A stretch of 64,000 nt of DNA from Glaciimonas sp. (GCA_012927585.1 JABBOY010000016.1:186001-250000); one strand, 5' to 3'. Shown: positions 55,238 through 63,422, numbered from the stretch's first letter. Numbers and translations are program-made. The notes: a model not told the origin generated them from the letters alone.

Positions 55238-56047
55238 ATGACATCTGAGCCATCACACAGTAAGCTTGAATTTGCCGCCTTGACCGATGTCGGCCAGGTA
55301 CGCCGCCAAAACGAAGACGCCATCGCCTTCAGTGAAGGCTGCGCGGGTTGTGGCTTTGCACTGCTGGCTGACGGCATGGGTGGGCATCTGGCCGGAGAAG
55401 TGGCCAGCAACATGGCAGTGACCATTATTCAGCAAGCGCTGGAACAGACTCTGCTGCGCCAGGCAAACATTTGTAGTGCTCCTGCCGAAGCACGACAGCA
55501 TTTGCATGGCTGGATGCGGGACGCAATTATTTTGGCCAACATCCGTATCTTGCAGAGCGCCCACAGCCAAATCGGTTGCCGCGGCATGGGCACTACGCTG
55601 GTGCTGGCGTTGCAGTATGAAAACACGCTTAGTGTGGCCCACGTTGGGGACTCGCGGCTGTACCTGCTGCGCGGGCGCATATTGCAACAACTGACCCGCG
55701 ACCATTCGTTGCTGCAAGAGCAAATCACGGCCGGCCTGATTAAGCCCGAGCAGGCGGCGCTATCCAACAGCCGCAACATCATCACTCGCGCGCTCGGCGT
55801 CGGTTCGCTGGTGGAAATCGAACTGCACGACCACGATGTTCAACCCGGTGATATCGCCCTGTTATGTTCGGACGGCTTGACTGAAATGGTGTCGGACTTG
55901 CTGATCGCCGACCTGCTGCATGCCAACAGGTATAGCCTGCCACACGCTTGCGCGCAACTGGTTGCATGCGCCAATGCGTATGGCGGACAAGATAATATTT
56001 CGGTAGTTTTGATGAAAATACGCGAAAATCACGACCGAGCGGCATAA
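55238..56047 (+). CDS. PP2C-family serine/threonine phosphatase
   Basis: 269 residues with all PP2C blocks: TDVGQVRRQNEDAIA, LLADGMGGHLAGEVAS (metal aspartates), GCRGMGTTLVLAL, VAHVGDSRLYLLR, LTRDHSLL and the C-terminal LLCSDGLTEMVSD and GGQDNISVVLMK. A soluble protein. It lies 35 nt before an FHA protein gene, a usual pairing in which FHA reads phosphothreonine; the cognate kinase is not in the window. Confidence 0.92.
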   Translation: MTSEPSHSKLEFAALTDVGQVRRQNEDAIAFSEGCAGCGFALLADGMGGHLAGEVASNMAVTIIQQALEQTLLRQANICSAPAEARQHLHGWMRDAIILANIRILQSAHSQIGCRGMGTTLVLALQYENTLSVAHVGDSRLYLLRGRILQQLTRDHSLLQEQITAGLIKPEQAALSNSRNIITRALGVGSLVEIELHDHDVQPGDIALLCSDGLTEMVSDLLIADLLHANRYSLPHACAQLVACANAYGGQDNISVVLMKIRENHDRAA

Positions 56048-56082
56048 TGCCAGGAACTTAGATAGATCGCAGGAGAGACAGC

Positions 56083-56757
56083 ATGTCCAAAATCATTCTC
56101 ATGGCAGACGGCGCGGTATTGCAGGAAATGACGCTCTCAAAAGAGCGTATCACCATCGGGCGTCGGCCCAGCAACGATATCGTCATCGATAACCTTGCCA
56201 TCAGCGGTCAGCACGCCGCCATCATTACCATACAGGACGACTCCTTTTTGGAAGATCTGGGCAGCACCAATGGCACCCAGGTCAACGGCCAACCCGTTAA
56301 AAAGCATTTCCTGCAAAATGGCGACGTCATTGAAATGGCCAAATACCGCATCAAATATCAGACCGAACCGCAGCACGACAACAGCGCTGCCAATTACTCC
56401 GATGCCACCGACACCATCAACACACTAACGCAAGTCATACAAGACACACAAAACACGCAGGTCTACAACCCGTCGGAAGTCTACGACGACAACATCCGTC
56501 CAGCCAGCCTAAAAATCCTCAGCGGCACCAGCAGCGGCAAAGAAATGCACATCACCAAAGCGATCACCACCATCGGCCGCCCCGGCATCCAGGTCGCTGT
56601 TATCACCCGCAACGCGCAAGGCTATGCCATTACCCACATCGAAGGCGACCGCCGGCCCACCGTCAACGGCCAAACCATAGGTACCACAGCCCACGTGTTG
56701 GAAGATGGCGATGTGTTTAATCTGGCTGGCACCGAAATGCAGTTCAGCTTGAAATAA
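56083..56757 (+). CDS. FHA-domain protein
   Basis: 224 residues. The N-terminal FHA domain (about residues 20-95) has the phosphothreonine-binding signature TIGRRPSNDIVIDN, SGQHAAI and LGSTNGTQVNG. A Thr/Gln-rich linker leads to a second, degenerate FHA-like domain (TTIGRPGIQVAVITRN to PTVNGQTIG) that has lost the SxxH residues. AGGAGA precedes the ATG. Probably cotranscribed with the phosphatase. Confidence 0.88.
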   Translation: MSKIILMADGAVLQEMTLSKERITIGRRPSNDIVIDNLAISGQHAAIITIQDDSFLEDLGSTNGTQVNGQPVKKHFLQNGDVIEMAKYRIKYQTEPQHDNSAANYSDATDTINTLTQVIQDTQNTQVYNPSEVYDDNIRPASLKILSGTSSGKEMHITKAITTIGRPGIQVAVITRNAQGYAITHIEGDRRPTVNGQTIGTTAHVLEDGDVFNLAGTEMQFSLK

Positions 56758-57090
56758 TGCCAATATTTGTTGCACATTCTTGGGTAGCGCATGCGCTAAT
56801 CGACAGGTGAACGCCCATCCTAAAAGTAGGGCGTCAATAAGCGCAGCGCATTGCGCCGATTATGCAGACCACAATCGCCATCAATATTGCGGAGATCAGT
56901 AAACCCATTTGTTGCATTGCGGATATTCAGGCGTAAGCATGGACTATATTAAAAAGCACCACGCGAATAGGTTTCCGTACATCACAATCATCCGGCGCTA
57001 CGTGCTCCGCCGTGAGCAAGCATGCATTGACAAGGCTTAATTCGATCTTTAAAGTGACTTGCATGTCCATCAGTATCCTGGGGCAATATC
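56758..57090. other. Repeat-bearing gap after the FHA gene
   Basis: Contains a GTAGGGCGTCAATAAG-type repeat from 56826 (related to 59449) and, on the minus strand at 56834-56917, an open frame for a 27-residue very hydrophobic peptide. No ordinary gene is present. Confidence 0.45.
56826..56858. repeat. GTAGGGCG-type intergenic repeat, copy 1
   Basis: GTAGGGCGTCAATAAGCG followed by CAGCGCATTGCGCCG. Shares its plan with 59449-59480 (GTAGGGCGCAATAAAC, AAAGCGCATTACGCCG) and, inverted, with 59619-59645. Confidence 0.5.
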
Positions 57091-57381
57091 ATGCTTTATT
57101 CGCAACAAATAAAGCCAATAAGTTATTTTAAAGATAATCCCGCCAAAGTTATTGCTGAAATCAGGCAAACACGCGAGCCCCTCATCATTACCCAAAATGG
57201 TGAGGCTACCTGTGTGGTTCAGGACATCCATAGCTGGGAACAAACGCAGCAGACAATCGCGTTACTCAAAATATTGGCGCTGGGCAGGCAGCAAGTCGAA
57301 CGCGGCGAATACAGTTCGGCTAAGTCTGTATTTGCAGAACTCGATGAAGACATGGATGGCATCGGTGGAACACCGGAATGA
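57091..57381 (+). CDS. Phd/YefM-type antitoxin
   Basis: 96 residues. The N-terminal DNA-binding Phd fold is visible (QIKPISYFKDNPAKVIAEIRQTREPLIITQNGEATCVVQDI), followed by a helical toxin-binding tail (EYSSAKSVFAELDEDM). It would repress its own operon and neutralise the downstream ParE/RelE-type protein, whose start overlaps its stop (ATGA). Confidence 0.88.
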   Translation: MLYSQQIKPISYFKDNPAKVIAEIRQTREPLIITQNGEATCVVQDIHSWEQTQQTIALLKILALGRQQVERGEYSSAKSVFAELDEDMDGIGGTPE

Positions 57382-57719
57382 CCTATTCATCCTGGTTCAC
57401 CAATAACGCTAAAGCAGACATCAAGGAATTGAAAGGCTAGGTGATTCAAAACTGGCCGAAGCAAGTCTGGAAAACCGCGTTGGGCCAAATCAAGCATGCG
57501 GTGTCCGTTCTTGAAGATCAGCCCTATGCCGGCGCAGTATGCCAAGACCTTGCTGCACTGGGCATAAGCGATTATCGTCAAATGCTGACCAGCAAAAACC
57601 GCATAATTTATGCGGTGGACGTTGCAAACACCCGAATTATGATTCATATCCTCTGCGACCAGAAACGGGACTTGCAAACGCTTCTGATGCACCGCTTAAT
57701 CAATGCATCTCTTCATTGA
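57378..57719 (+). pseudogene. RelE/ParE-type toxin gene interrupted by an amber codon
   Basis: The frame starts MTYSSWFTNNAKADIKELKG, meets TAG at 57438-57440, and then continues VIQNWPKQVWKTALGQIKHA to YRQMLTSKNRIIYAVDVANT and RDLQTLLMHRL in the same frame. In family proteins a tyrosine or similar residue is common at the stop position (ELKRYVI-type), so one base change (TAT or TAC to TAG) explains it. Translation could restart at GTG 57441, giving a toxin without its first beta strand and helix. The antitoxin upstream is intact. Confidence 0.8.
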
Positions 57720-57754
57720 CATCCTGCGCCTTGAAGCAGCCCAAACGACTTGAC

Positions 57755-57774
57755 TGTATCGCATATGAGATACA
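57755..57774. promoter_or_regulatory. Palindromic operator in the dinJ-yafQ promoter
   Basis: TGTATCGCATATGAGATACA is a 20-bp palindrome with one mismatched pair. It lies between a possible -35 (TTGACT, 57750) and -10 (TACACT, 57771), 30 bp before the antitoxin gene, where autoregulatory binding is expected. Confidence 0.55.
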
Positions 57775-57804
57775 CTATGGACAAATCCATAGGAGGATTA
57801 AATC

Positions 57805-58086
57805 ATGACTGTACAAACTTCAATGCTTCACGTCCGGGTGGACGATGAAACGAAAGCGCAAGCGACCCAGGCGCTTGCTGCAATGGGCATGACGGTGTCC
57901 GATGCTGTCCGTCTGTTTTTACGCCGCGTGGTCGTCGATCAGGCATTTCCGCTTGAACTCAAGGTGCCGAATGAGGAGACCCGTGCGGCTATGGAAGAGT
58001 CTCGTGCCATGTTGACCTCTCGCCGTACCGGCTTTGCCACCGCTAACGCGCTATTCGATGACCTCGAAAAGAACAGTCTCAAGTAA
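57805..58086 (+). CDS. dinJ: RelB/DinJ-family antitoxin
   Basis: 93 residues. Ribbon-helix-helix N terminus (MLHVRVDDETKAQATQALAAMGMTVSDAVRLFLRRVV) and a C-terminal extension that wraps the toxin. The ATG follows AGGAGGA. The toxin gene starts 29 nt before the antitoxin stop in another frame, so the pair is translationally coupled. Confidence 0.9.
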   Translation: MTVQTSMLHVRVDDETKAQATQALAAMGMTVSDAVRLFLRRVVVDQAFPLELKVPNEETRAAMEESRAMLTSRRTGFATANALFDDLEKNSLK

Positions 58087-58378
58087 GCGCGCCCCGACCC
58101 CACGTGCATCGGATTACACCAAGTCTTTCCTCAAAGACTGGGATAGCCTTTCACGCTCGGGGCGCTACGACATGATCCGTCTCAAGGAGGCGATGCTGTT
58201 GCTGATCGCGAACGATGCGCCGCTCGGCCCGGAATGGCTGGATCACCCGCTCAAGGGTAATTGGGCTGATTACCGGGAATGCCATATTGGCGGCGATTTT
58301 TTGCTGATCTATCAGGTCGAGGGCAACGCCATCAACTTTGTGCGTGCAGGCACGCACGCCAAGCTGTTTAACGAATGA
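58058..58378 (+). CDS. yafQ: YafQ-family mRNA interferase toxin
   Basis: 106 residues of the RelE superfamily: SDYTKSFLKDWDSLSRSGRYDM, LGPEWLDHPLKGNWADYRECHIGGDFLLIYQVEG and FVRAGTHAKLF are YafQ stations; the catalytic histidines and the last Phe match. It cleaves mRNA on the ribosome when free of DinJ. The start at 58058 lies inside dinJ; the N-terminal 20 residues are longer than in E. coli YafQ. Confidence 0.87.
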   Translation: MTSKRTVSSKRAPTPRASDYTKSFLKDWDSLSRSGRYDMIRLKEAMLLLIANDAPLGPEWLDHPLKGNWADYRECHIGGDFLLIYQVEGNAINFVRAGTHAKLFNE

Positions 58379-58492
58379 CGCTTGCATGCGTACTAATAAT
58401 GAATATCAGATGTTACGCAGTGCGTATGTGGCATAGGAAAAGCATTCTCTACAAAAGACACGAAAAGCACGAAAGCAGCAAGCAATGTCTAA

Positions 58493-58545
58493 GTAGTGCA
58501 GGCCTCCGTGCCTGCATCGGTTGCAGGCACGGAGGCCTGCACTAC
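58493..58545. repeat. Perfect 24-bp inverted repeat
   Basis: The left arm GTAGTGCAGGCCTCCGTGCC plus TGCA pairs without mismatch with the right arm (TGCAGGCACGGAGGCCTGCACTAC complement) around TCGGT. A half copy of the element lies at about 55100-55115. Confidence 0.75.
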
Positions 58546-58686
58546 TGACAAACAACTGCAAAAAAATGGTGCCATGCAGTTTTTTCGTGTCTTTCGTTGA
58601 CCGAATTTTTTGTGCGTAACATCAATGAATATATTCAAGCCGCAACAAATACCCTGTTATGTATTTAATGGTATCGCTTTAAAAAT

Positions 58687-58720
58687 ATGCGGAGAATGGC
58701 ATGTTTAATGGCATACTCCC
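58687..58720 (+). repeat. Dispersed 34-bp repeat, copy 4
   Basis: ATGCGGAGAATGGCATG, TTTAATGGCATACTCCC. GGAGAATGGCAT and ATGGCATACTCC form a 12-bp stem with two mismatches. The left flank (ATGTATTTAATGG) is also shared with the copy at 30627. Confidence 0.55.
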
Positions 58721-58797
58721 ATGCTTATTTTATGTGCGCCGGTCTCGCAAGGTGCTGCGCATCCAGGGAAAATCCGTGAAACTTGCTTCGGGCGCTG

Positions 58798-58850
58798 TGA
58801 CAATCTGACAATTCATGTCGAGACTGACAATTATTGTCAGCCGGCGACAA
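58798..58850 (+). promoter_or_regulatory. Cluster of PilR-type TGTC/GACA half-sites
   Basis: Six half-sites within 53 bp: TGACA at about 58798, 58806 and 58825, TGTC at 58816 and 58835, GACA at 58846; CTGACAATTATTGTCAG (58824-58840) is a perfect 17-bp palindrome. PilR of Pseudomonas binds C/G-TGTC repeats upstream of pilA, at similar distance from the sigma-54 promoter. Confidence 0.6.
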
Positions 58851-58911
58851 AAATATTCCTGCTGTGCACATTTTTTAAGCAGAAAATGCTGTAATTAGCC
58901 CATTTTTACGC

Positions 58912-58926
58912 TGGCACAGCACTTGC
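58912..58926 (+). promoter_or_regulatory. Sigma-54 promoter of pilA
   Basis: TGGCAC (58912-58917), AGCAC, TTGC (58923-58926): full consensus. The start site would be near 58938, 46 nt before the pilin ATG. Type IV pilin genes are classical RpoN/PilR targets. Confidence 0.88.
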
Positions 58927-58983
58927 TCATAGGTAAGCATGGCAGACCTACTGTCAGCATTGCTAACCACAGAGGGAAATAAA

Positions 58984-59439
58984 ATGAAATCGATGAAAAT
59001 GATGAAGAGCGCACAACGCGGTTTTACGCTGATCGAATTGATGATTGTTGTTGCGATTATCGGTATCTTGGCGGCGGTTGCTTTGCCGGCTTACAGCGAT
59101 TACACCCTCAAAGCCAAGGTAACTGAAGCTAATAACATGTCTTCGGTGGCACGAGGGAATATCGGACTAGCCTTTAACGATGGCAGTTTGTCCGCCGCTT
59201 CAGATAATACCTCTCTTAATTTGTTGGCAGCGGCATCGATTACGAGCAAATATGTTACCTCTGTCACTGCTGCGGGCACGAGTGCGACTGTGGGCACCGT
59301 CACTGTGGTAATGCAAGGTACCAATGACGGAACCGTCGATACAAAAACCGTTGTTTACACATTGACCTGTACAGCCGGCAATGCATGCATTACGACGGTT
59401 GGCGGCACTGTCCCTCTCAAATATTTGCCTAAGGTCTAA
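58984..59439 (+). CDS. pilA: Type IV major pilin
   Basis: 151 residues. The leader [13 protein letters not shown] is cut by PilD before Phe ([18 protein letters not shown]), and Glu5 of the mature protein is present. The short C-terminal disulfide loop is formed by two cysteines (LTCTAGNAC). Start at ATG 58984, after GAGGGAAATAAA; an upstream in-frame ATG at 58939 would add an unlikely extension. Its Thr/Ser/Gly-rich body is typical of surface-exposed pilins. Confidence 0.93.
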   Translation: MKSMKMMKSAQRGFTLIELMIVVAIIGILAAVALPAYSDYTLKAKVTEANNMSSVARGNIGLAFNDGSLSAASDNTSLNLLAAASITSKYVTSVTAAGTSATVGTVTVVMQGTNDGTVDTKTVVYTLTCTAGNACITTVGGTVPLKYLPKV

Positions 59440-59448
59440 ACTGTCCAC

Positions 59449-59480
59449 GTAGGGCGCAATAAACAAAGCGCATTACGCCG
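59449..59480. repeat. GTAGGGCG-type intergenic repeat, copy 2
   Basis: GTAGGGCGCAATAAAC then AAAGCGCATTACGCCG. An inverted relative lies at 59619-59645, flanking the pilA terminator. Confidence 0.5.
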
Positions 59481-59497
59481 CATGATCGGTCGCAAAC

Positions 59498-59526
59498 CAA
59501 AACACCTCATTCATGGGGTGTTTTTT
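59498..59526 (+). terminator. Terminator after pilA
   Basis: AACACCTCAT pairs with ATGGGGTGTT (one G-T pair) around TC, followed by a T-run (TTTTTT). It lies about 60 nt after the pilin stop, within a 269-bp gap that otherwise holds GTAGGGCG-type repeats. Confidence 0.75.
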
Positions 59527-59618
59527 CATATGCGCCCCTTGCTTGGGCGTAATCATCGCCATACAAAAAACGCTTTGCCGTTGTGCCGCAATGATGACTA
59601 TGATGGTGATTTGGTATT

Positions 59619-59645
59619 CGGCGCATTGCGCCGCCTGAACTACGA
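59619..59645. repeat. GTAGGGCG-type intergenic repeat, inverted copy
   Basis: CGGCGCATTGCGCCGCC and CTGAACTACG: the complement reads CGTAGTTCAGG then CGGCGCAATGCGCCG, the reverse of the family plan. Confidence 0.4.
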
Positions 59646-59708
59646 CGCTGATTAACCCATGCCAAGATGCTAAACTCGTCACGAAAGTCAAATATTTTAG
59701 GAAATATC

Positions 59709-59999
59709 ATGCGCCCCTCAGAGATCGTTCAAAAATATCGTGCTGACATTGTCAGCATCGCGACCGCAAACCATGTGTGTAATGTGCGTTTGTTCGGCTC
59801 CGTCGCCCGTGGTGACGATACCGATGGGAGCGATCTGGATTTGCTGGTTGATCCAACCTCGGAAACGACATTAATGGATATTGCCCGCATGCAAAATCGA
59901 TTGCGCCAGTTGTTGGGCATGCCGGTTGATGTGGTCACACCAAAAGCATTGCCATCCCGCTTTCGCGCTACAGTGCTGGCGGAGGCCGTGCCGGTATGA
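59709..59999 (+). CDS. MNT-type nucleotidyltransferase
   Basis: 96 residues with the minimal nucleotidyltransferase signature LFGSVARGDDTDGSDLDLLVD (GS-x10-D-x-D) and VDVVTPKAL. Such proteins are antitoxin partners that adenylylate HEPN toxins (MntA). No HEPN gene follows; the next gene is an AbrB-type antitoxin 79 nt on. The start at 59709 follows TTAGGAAA. Confidence 0.85.
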   Translation: MRPSEIVQKYRADIVSIATANHVCNVRLFGSVARGDDTDGSDLDLLVDPTSETTLMDIARMQNRLRQLLGMPVDVVTPKALPSRFRATVLAEAVPV

Positions 60000-60047
60000 G
60001 TTCGCGCAGGGCAATGCGCTGCACTTATTGCGTCCTATATAACTGGC

Positions 60048-60067
60048 TATATAATGTTTATTATATA
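60048..60067. promoter_or_regulatory. Perfect palindrome upstream of the abrB-doc pair
   Basis: TATATAAT-GTTT-ATTATATA, just before the ribosome-binding site (AGGAG). A probable operator for autoregulation by the AbrB-type antitoxin, overlapping the -10 region. Confidence 0.55.
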
Positions 60068-60078
60068 TAGGAGCCGCT

Positions 60079-60306
60079 ATGCTTACATTCAAAGTCACTA
60101 CTGTTGGTGCATCAGAAGGATTTATCCTGAACAAGGAAGCAAAGGCTAGGTTGGGTGTGCAAAAAGGCGATACGCTGTATCTGACCGAAGCACCGGACGG
60201 CGCTTTGCGTATTACGCCCTATAACCCCGACTTTGCACGGCAAATGATGTTGGCCGAACAGATCATGCACGACGACCGCGAAATTTTGCAGGTTTTGGCG
60301 CAATGA
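60079..60306 (+). CDS. AbrB/MazE-type antitoxin
   Basis: 75 residues. Swapped-hairpin AbrB fold: FKVTTVGASEGFILNKEAKARLGVQKGDTLYLTEAPDGALRI shown in its two strands, then a helical tail (MMLAEQIMHDDREILQVLAQ) for toxin binding. AGGAGCC precedes the ATG. The stop overlaps the toxin start (ATGA). Confidence 0.85.
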   Translation: MLTFKVTTVGASEGFILNKEAKARLGVQKGDTLYLTEAPDGALRITPYNPDFARQMMLAEQIMHDDREILQVLAQ

Positions 60307-60689
60307 CACCTTGGCGTTGGGTCAGGCCCGATCTGGTCTACGCAGTGCATGAAACTCAGTTGGCGCGTCACGGCGGGCTGGACGGATTGCGTGATCAGAA
60401 CGCTGTCGAGTCAGCTTTAGCTCGGCCCGAGCAGTTGTGCGCCTATGGCAATCCGCCGCCGGATGCGGCACACCTTGCGGCATCCTATGTCTATGGTCTG
60501 GCGCGCAACCACGGTTTTAGCGACGGCAACAAACGCACGGCTTGGGTTGTGGCGCGCGTATTTCTGGCGGATAACGGCGTATGTTTGCAATTTTCTGAAT
60601 TCGACGCCATCCACGCGATGCAGGCAGTCGCGGCTGGCACGCTGGGTGAGTCGCAGTTGGCAGATTGGTTTCGAGCCCGGATTGTTTAG
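60303..60689 (+). CDS. doc: Doc-family (Fic fold) toxin
   Basis: 128 residues with the Doc/Fic motif HGFSDGNKRTAWVVARVFL (H-x-F-x-D-G-N-K-R). Doc phosphorylates elongation factor Tu and stops translation. The start W-RWVRPDLVYAVHETQLARHGG is typical of the death-on-curing group. Paired here with an AbrB-type partner instead of Phd. Confidence 0.9.
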   Translation: MTPWRWVRPDLVYAVHETQLARHGGLDGLRDQNAVESALARPEQLCAYGNPPPDAAHLAASYVYGLARNHGFSDGNKRTAWVVARVFLADNGVCLQFSEFDAIHAMQAVAAGTLGESQLADWFRARIV

Positions 60690-60751
60690 GAACGATTTAA
60701 ATTTCGGCTGGTAAAATATAAATCCCCCTACCAGCATTTCCAGGAAAAAAC

Positions 60752-61789
60752 ATGATCAAAGTCGGTATCGTCGGCGGTACAGGCTACACAGGCGTCGAGT
60801 TGTTGCGCCTGTTAGCGACGCACCCGGAGGTACACCTCACCGCTATTACTTCGCGCAAGGAAAACGGCGTGCCGGTGGCGGAGTTGTATCCGTCGTTGCG
60901 CGGACGCGTATCGCTGGCATTTTCGGCACCTGAAACAGCCCGCTTGACCGAGTGCGATGTGGTGTTTTTCGCCACGCCGCACGGCGTCGCCATGGCGCAG
61001 GCGCAGGCGCTGTTGGATGCGGGGGTCAAGGTGATCGATCTGGCGGCCGATTTCCGGCTGCAGGATATCGCGCAGTTCGAAAAATGGTATGGCATGCCGC
61101 ATAGCTGCCCAAGCTTGCTGGCTGAAGCGGCCTATGGCTTGCCGGAATTGCACCGTGCAGCGATTGCGCGCGCGCGTATCGTCGGCAACCCCGGCTGTTA
61201 TCCAACGACTATGCAATTGGGCTTTTATCCTTTGCTGAAGGCTGGCGTGATCGATCCGTCGCACCTTATCGCCGATTGCAAATCCGGCGTGTCGGGGGCG
61301 GGCCGCAAGGCGGAAATTGGCTTTTTGTTCGCTGAAGCGAGCGACAACTTCAAGGCATACGGCATTTCAGGCCATCGCCACAAACCGGAAACGGTGGAAC
61401 AATTGCAGCGCATGACCACGGAAAAAGTCGGCTTGCTGTTTTCGCCCCATCTGGTGCCGATGATACGCGGCATGCATTCGACTCTGTACGCTCGCCTGAC
61501 CAGGGAAATCGACAATCAAGCGTTGCAGGCGCTGTTCGAGGATGCCTATCGGGATGAGCCGTTCGTCGATGTAATGCCGTTCGGCAGCCATCCAGAAACC
61601 CGCTCCACTCGTGCTTCCAATATGTTGCGTCTGGCCCTGCATCGGCCCGACGACGGCGATATGGTGGTAGTGCTAGTGGTGCAGGATAACTTGGTCAAGG
61701 GCGCATCCGGGCAAGCAGTGCAATGCATGAATCTGATGTTCAATGTGGCCGAGACGGCGGGTTTGCTGCATGTGCCGGTATTGCCTTGA
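60752..61789 (+). CDS. argC: N-acetyl-gamma-glutamyl-phosphate reductase
   Basis: 345 residues; the NADPH-dependent third step of arginine synthesis. [21 protein letters not shown] is the nucleotide-binding start, [13 protein letters not shown] contains the catalytic cysteine, and [11 protein letters not shown] and [11 protein letters not shown] follow. It lies 62 nt after doc. The remaining arg genes are elsewhere. Confidence 0.97.
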   Translation: MIKVGIVGGTGYTGVELLRLLATHPEVHLTAITSRKENGVPVAELYPSLRGRVSLAFSAPETARLTECDVVFFATPHGVAMAQAQALLDAGVKVIDLAADFRLQDIAQFEKWYGMPHSCPSLLAEAAYGLPELHRAAIARARIVGNPGCYPTTMQLGFYPLLKAGVIDPSHLIADCKSGVSGAGRKAEIGFLFAEASDNFKAYGISGHRHKPETVEQLQRMTTEKVGLLFSPHLVPMIRGMHSTLYARLTREIDNQALQALFEDAYRDEPFVDVMPFGSHPETRSTRASNMLRLALHRPDDGDMVVVLVVQDNLVKGASGQAVQCMNLMFNVAETAGLLHVPVLP

Positions 61790-61813
61790 AACAATGCCAG
61801 ATATGGATGCCTG

Positions 61814-62569
61814 ATGCAGCAGCCGGATCGCGTCCCCTTGAAGCGTAAGTTACGGTCTCAGCGGCTGTCGGCGTCGGCCTCGAAGATGACCATCAAGCGT
61901 CAACTGCACTGGTCGTTGAAAGCCCTGATCGCTGCGGTTGCAATCAGCTTGGCGAGCGTCATGGCTTTCCTGGCGTACGATCTGGGGCGCAGCTTTACCG
62001 GCTTTGATCCCGGTGCGTCGCGGCAGCGGATTGCCGAGCTGGAGCAACAAGTTCAGCATTTGACCAACGAGCGCGACCGCTTGTCGATAATTGCCGATGC
62101 GGCCGATTCCAGTGTGAATATGGAGCGTTCGGCGCAGCAGCAACTGGCGTTGCAGGTGAAAAATTTGAGCGCTGGTAATGCGCAGATGAAAGACGACCTG
62201 GCTTTTTTCGAGAGTTTGCTGCCCACTGCCACGGGCCCGGCCGGCATTAATATCCGCCGCTTGACGCTGGAAATGGCGGCGCCCGGACAGTTGCGTTACC
62301 GTTTTCTGGCAATGCAGGGCGGTCGCGCTGTGCGTGATTTTTCCGGCACTCTGCAGTTGGCGGTGACAATGTCGTTGGCGGGAAAGGAGTTGGTGCTGCT
62401 TTACCCGGAACAAAAATCGGCGCAAGCTGCCAGATTCAAACTGGATTTCAAGCATTATCAACGCGTCGACGGCGTGTTGACGTTACCTGCCGGCGCAGCG
62501 GTTAAAAAAATCGAGGCACGGGTGCTGCAGCAAGGCAAGATCCAGGCCCATCAGTCTGCCAATTTATAA
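61814..62569 (+). CDS. DUF6776-type single-pass coiled-coil protein
   Basis: 251 residues. A basic N terminus is followed by one transmembrane helix (LIAAVAISLASVMAFLAYDL, about residues 37-56), a coiled coil (ASRQRIAELEQQVQHLTNER to about 130) and a C-terminal beta-rich periplasmic domain. Always next to a bactofilin gene in related genomes, as here. Function unknown; a cell-envelope scaffold is a fair inference. Confidence 0.78.
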   Translation: MQQPDRVPLKRKLRSQRLSASASKMTIKRQLHWSLKALIAAVAISLASVMAFLAYDLGRSFTGFDPGASRQRIAELEQQVQHLTNERDRLSIIADAADSSVNMERSAQQQLALQVKNLSAGNAQMKDDLAFFESLLPTATGPAGINIRRLTLEMAAPGQLRYRFLAMQGGRAVRDFSGTLQLAVTMSLAGKELVLLYPEQKSAQAARFKLDFKHYQRVDGVLTLPAGAAVKKIEARVLQQGKIQAHQSANL

Positions 62570-62581
62570 AGGAGGTGCGGC

Positions 62582-62974
62582 ATGTTTAAGCGTAAGCCCA
62601 GTAATACTATCGATTGCCTGATCGGCGTAACGACCACTATTGAAGGTGATGTGCATTTCACAGGCGGTTTGCGCATTGACGGCAAGATCAACGGCGACGT
62701 GATTGCGGAACCCGGTGCGGTAAGCATGCTGGTGGTATCCGAACTGGCCAGAATCACGGGTGAGGTGCGCGCTGCGCATCTGGTGATCAACGGCGAGATT
62801 ATCGGAGCGGTGCATTCTGCCGAGTTGCTTGAATTACAGCCGAAAGCCCGCATAACTGGCGATGTGTTTTACAAAACTCTGGAAATGCATGGCGGCGCGC
62901 TGGTCGCCGGCAGGCTGACGCACGGACAACCGGCAGAAGAGCCTGTTCTTAAGCTGGCAGTATCCAAAGCATGA
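62582..62974 (+). CDS. Bactofilin (polymer-forming cytoskeletal protein)
   Basis: 130 residues. A short N terminus precedes the right-handed beta helix: IDCLIGVTTTIEGDVHFTGGLRIDGKINGDV, then repeated six-residue turns to about residue 115. Bactofilins polymerise without nucleotide and organise cell-wall enzymes. AAGGAGGTGCGGC precedes the ATG, 12 nt after the DUF6776 gene. Confidence 0.93.
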   Translation: MFKRKPSNTIDCLIGVTTTIEGDVHFTGGLRIDGKINGDVIAEPGAVSMLVVSELARITGEVRAAHLVINGEIIGAVHSAELLELQPKARITGDVFYKTLEMHGGALVAGRLTHGQPAEEPVLKLAVSKA

Positions 62975-63027
62975 GTTGCGGCGAGCGTCTATAATCGTCT
63001 CATATTGTTCCTTATTAGGAGTCTGAA

Positions 63028-63378
63028 ATGAATGCTGTTACCGAAATGCCTGCGCCGATTATTTTTACAGACAGCGCGGCACAAAAAGTTGCTGACCTGA
63101 TAGCCGAAGAAGGCAACCCTGATTTGAAACTGCGCGTATTCGTGCAGGGCGGCGGTTGTTCCGGCTTCCAGTACGGCTTCACTTTCGACGAAGTGGTCAA
63201 TGAAGACGACACCACGATGTCCAAGAACGGGGTGCAGTTGCTGATCGATTCCATGAGCTACCAGTATCTAGTCGGGGCCGAGATCGATTATAAGGATGAT
63301 TTGGAAGGTGCCCAGTTCGTGATCAAGAATCCGGGCGCCAGCAGCACGTGCGGTTGCGGCTCTTCATTTTCTGCCTGA
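63028..63378 (+). CDS. erpA: Iron-sulfur cluster insertion protein ErpA
   Basis: 116 residues of the A-type carriers. The three cysteines are in [11 protein letters not shown] and TCGCGSSF. It delivers [4Fe-4S] clusters to apo-proteins such as IspG. AGGAGTCTGAA precedes the ATG. A terminator follows at 63395. Confidence 0.95.
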   Translation: MNAVTEMPAPIIFTDSAAQKVADLIAEEGNPDLKLRVFVQGGGCSGFQYGFTFDEVVNEDDTTMSKNGVQLLIDSMSYQYLVGAEIDYKDDLEGAQFVIKNPGASSTCGCGSSFSA

Positions 63379-63394
63379 GCCACTGCGCTGAATC

Positions 63395-63422
63395 AAAAAA
63401 GGACGCGAAAGCGTCCTTTTTT
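63395..63422 (+). terminator. Terminator after erpA
   Basis: AAAAAAGGACGC-GAAA-GCGTCCTTTTTT: an 12-bp perfect stem with a GAAA tetraloop and a T-run. Confidence 0.92.

Larger units (their letters stand above)
58379..58797. other. Repeat-rich gap before pilA
   Basis: No gene is supported. It contains the 53-bp palindrome (58493-58545) and a copy of the dispersed 34-bp repeat (58687-58720). Confidence 0.5.
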
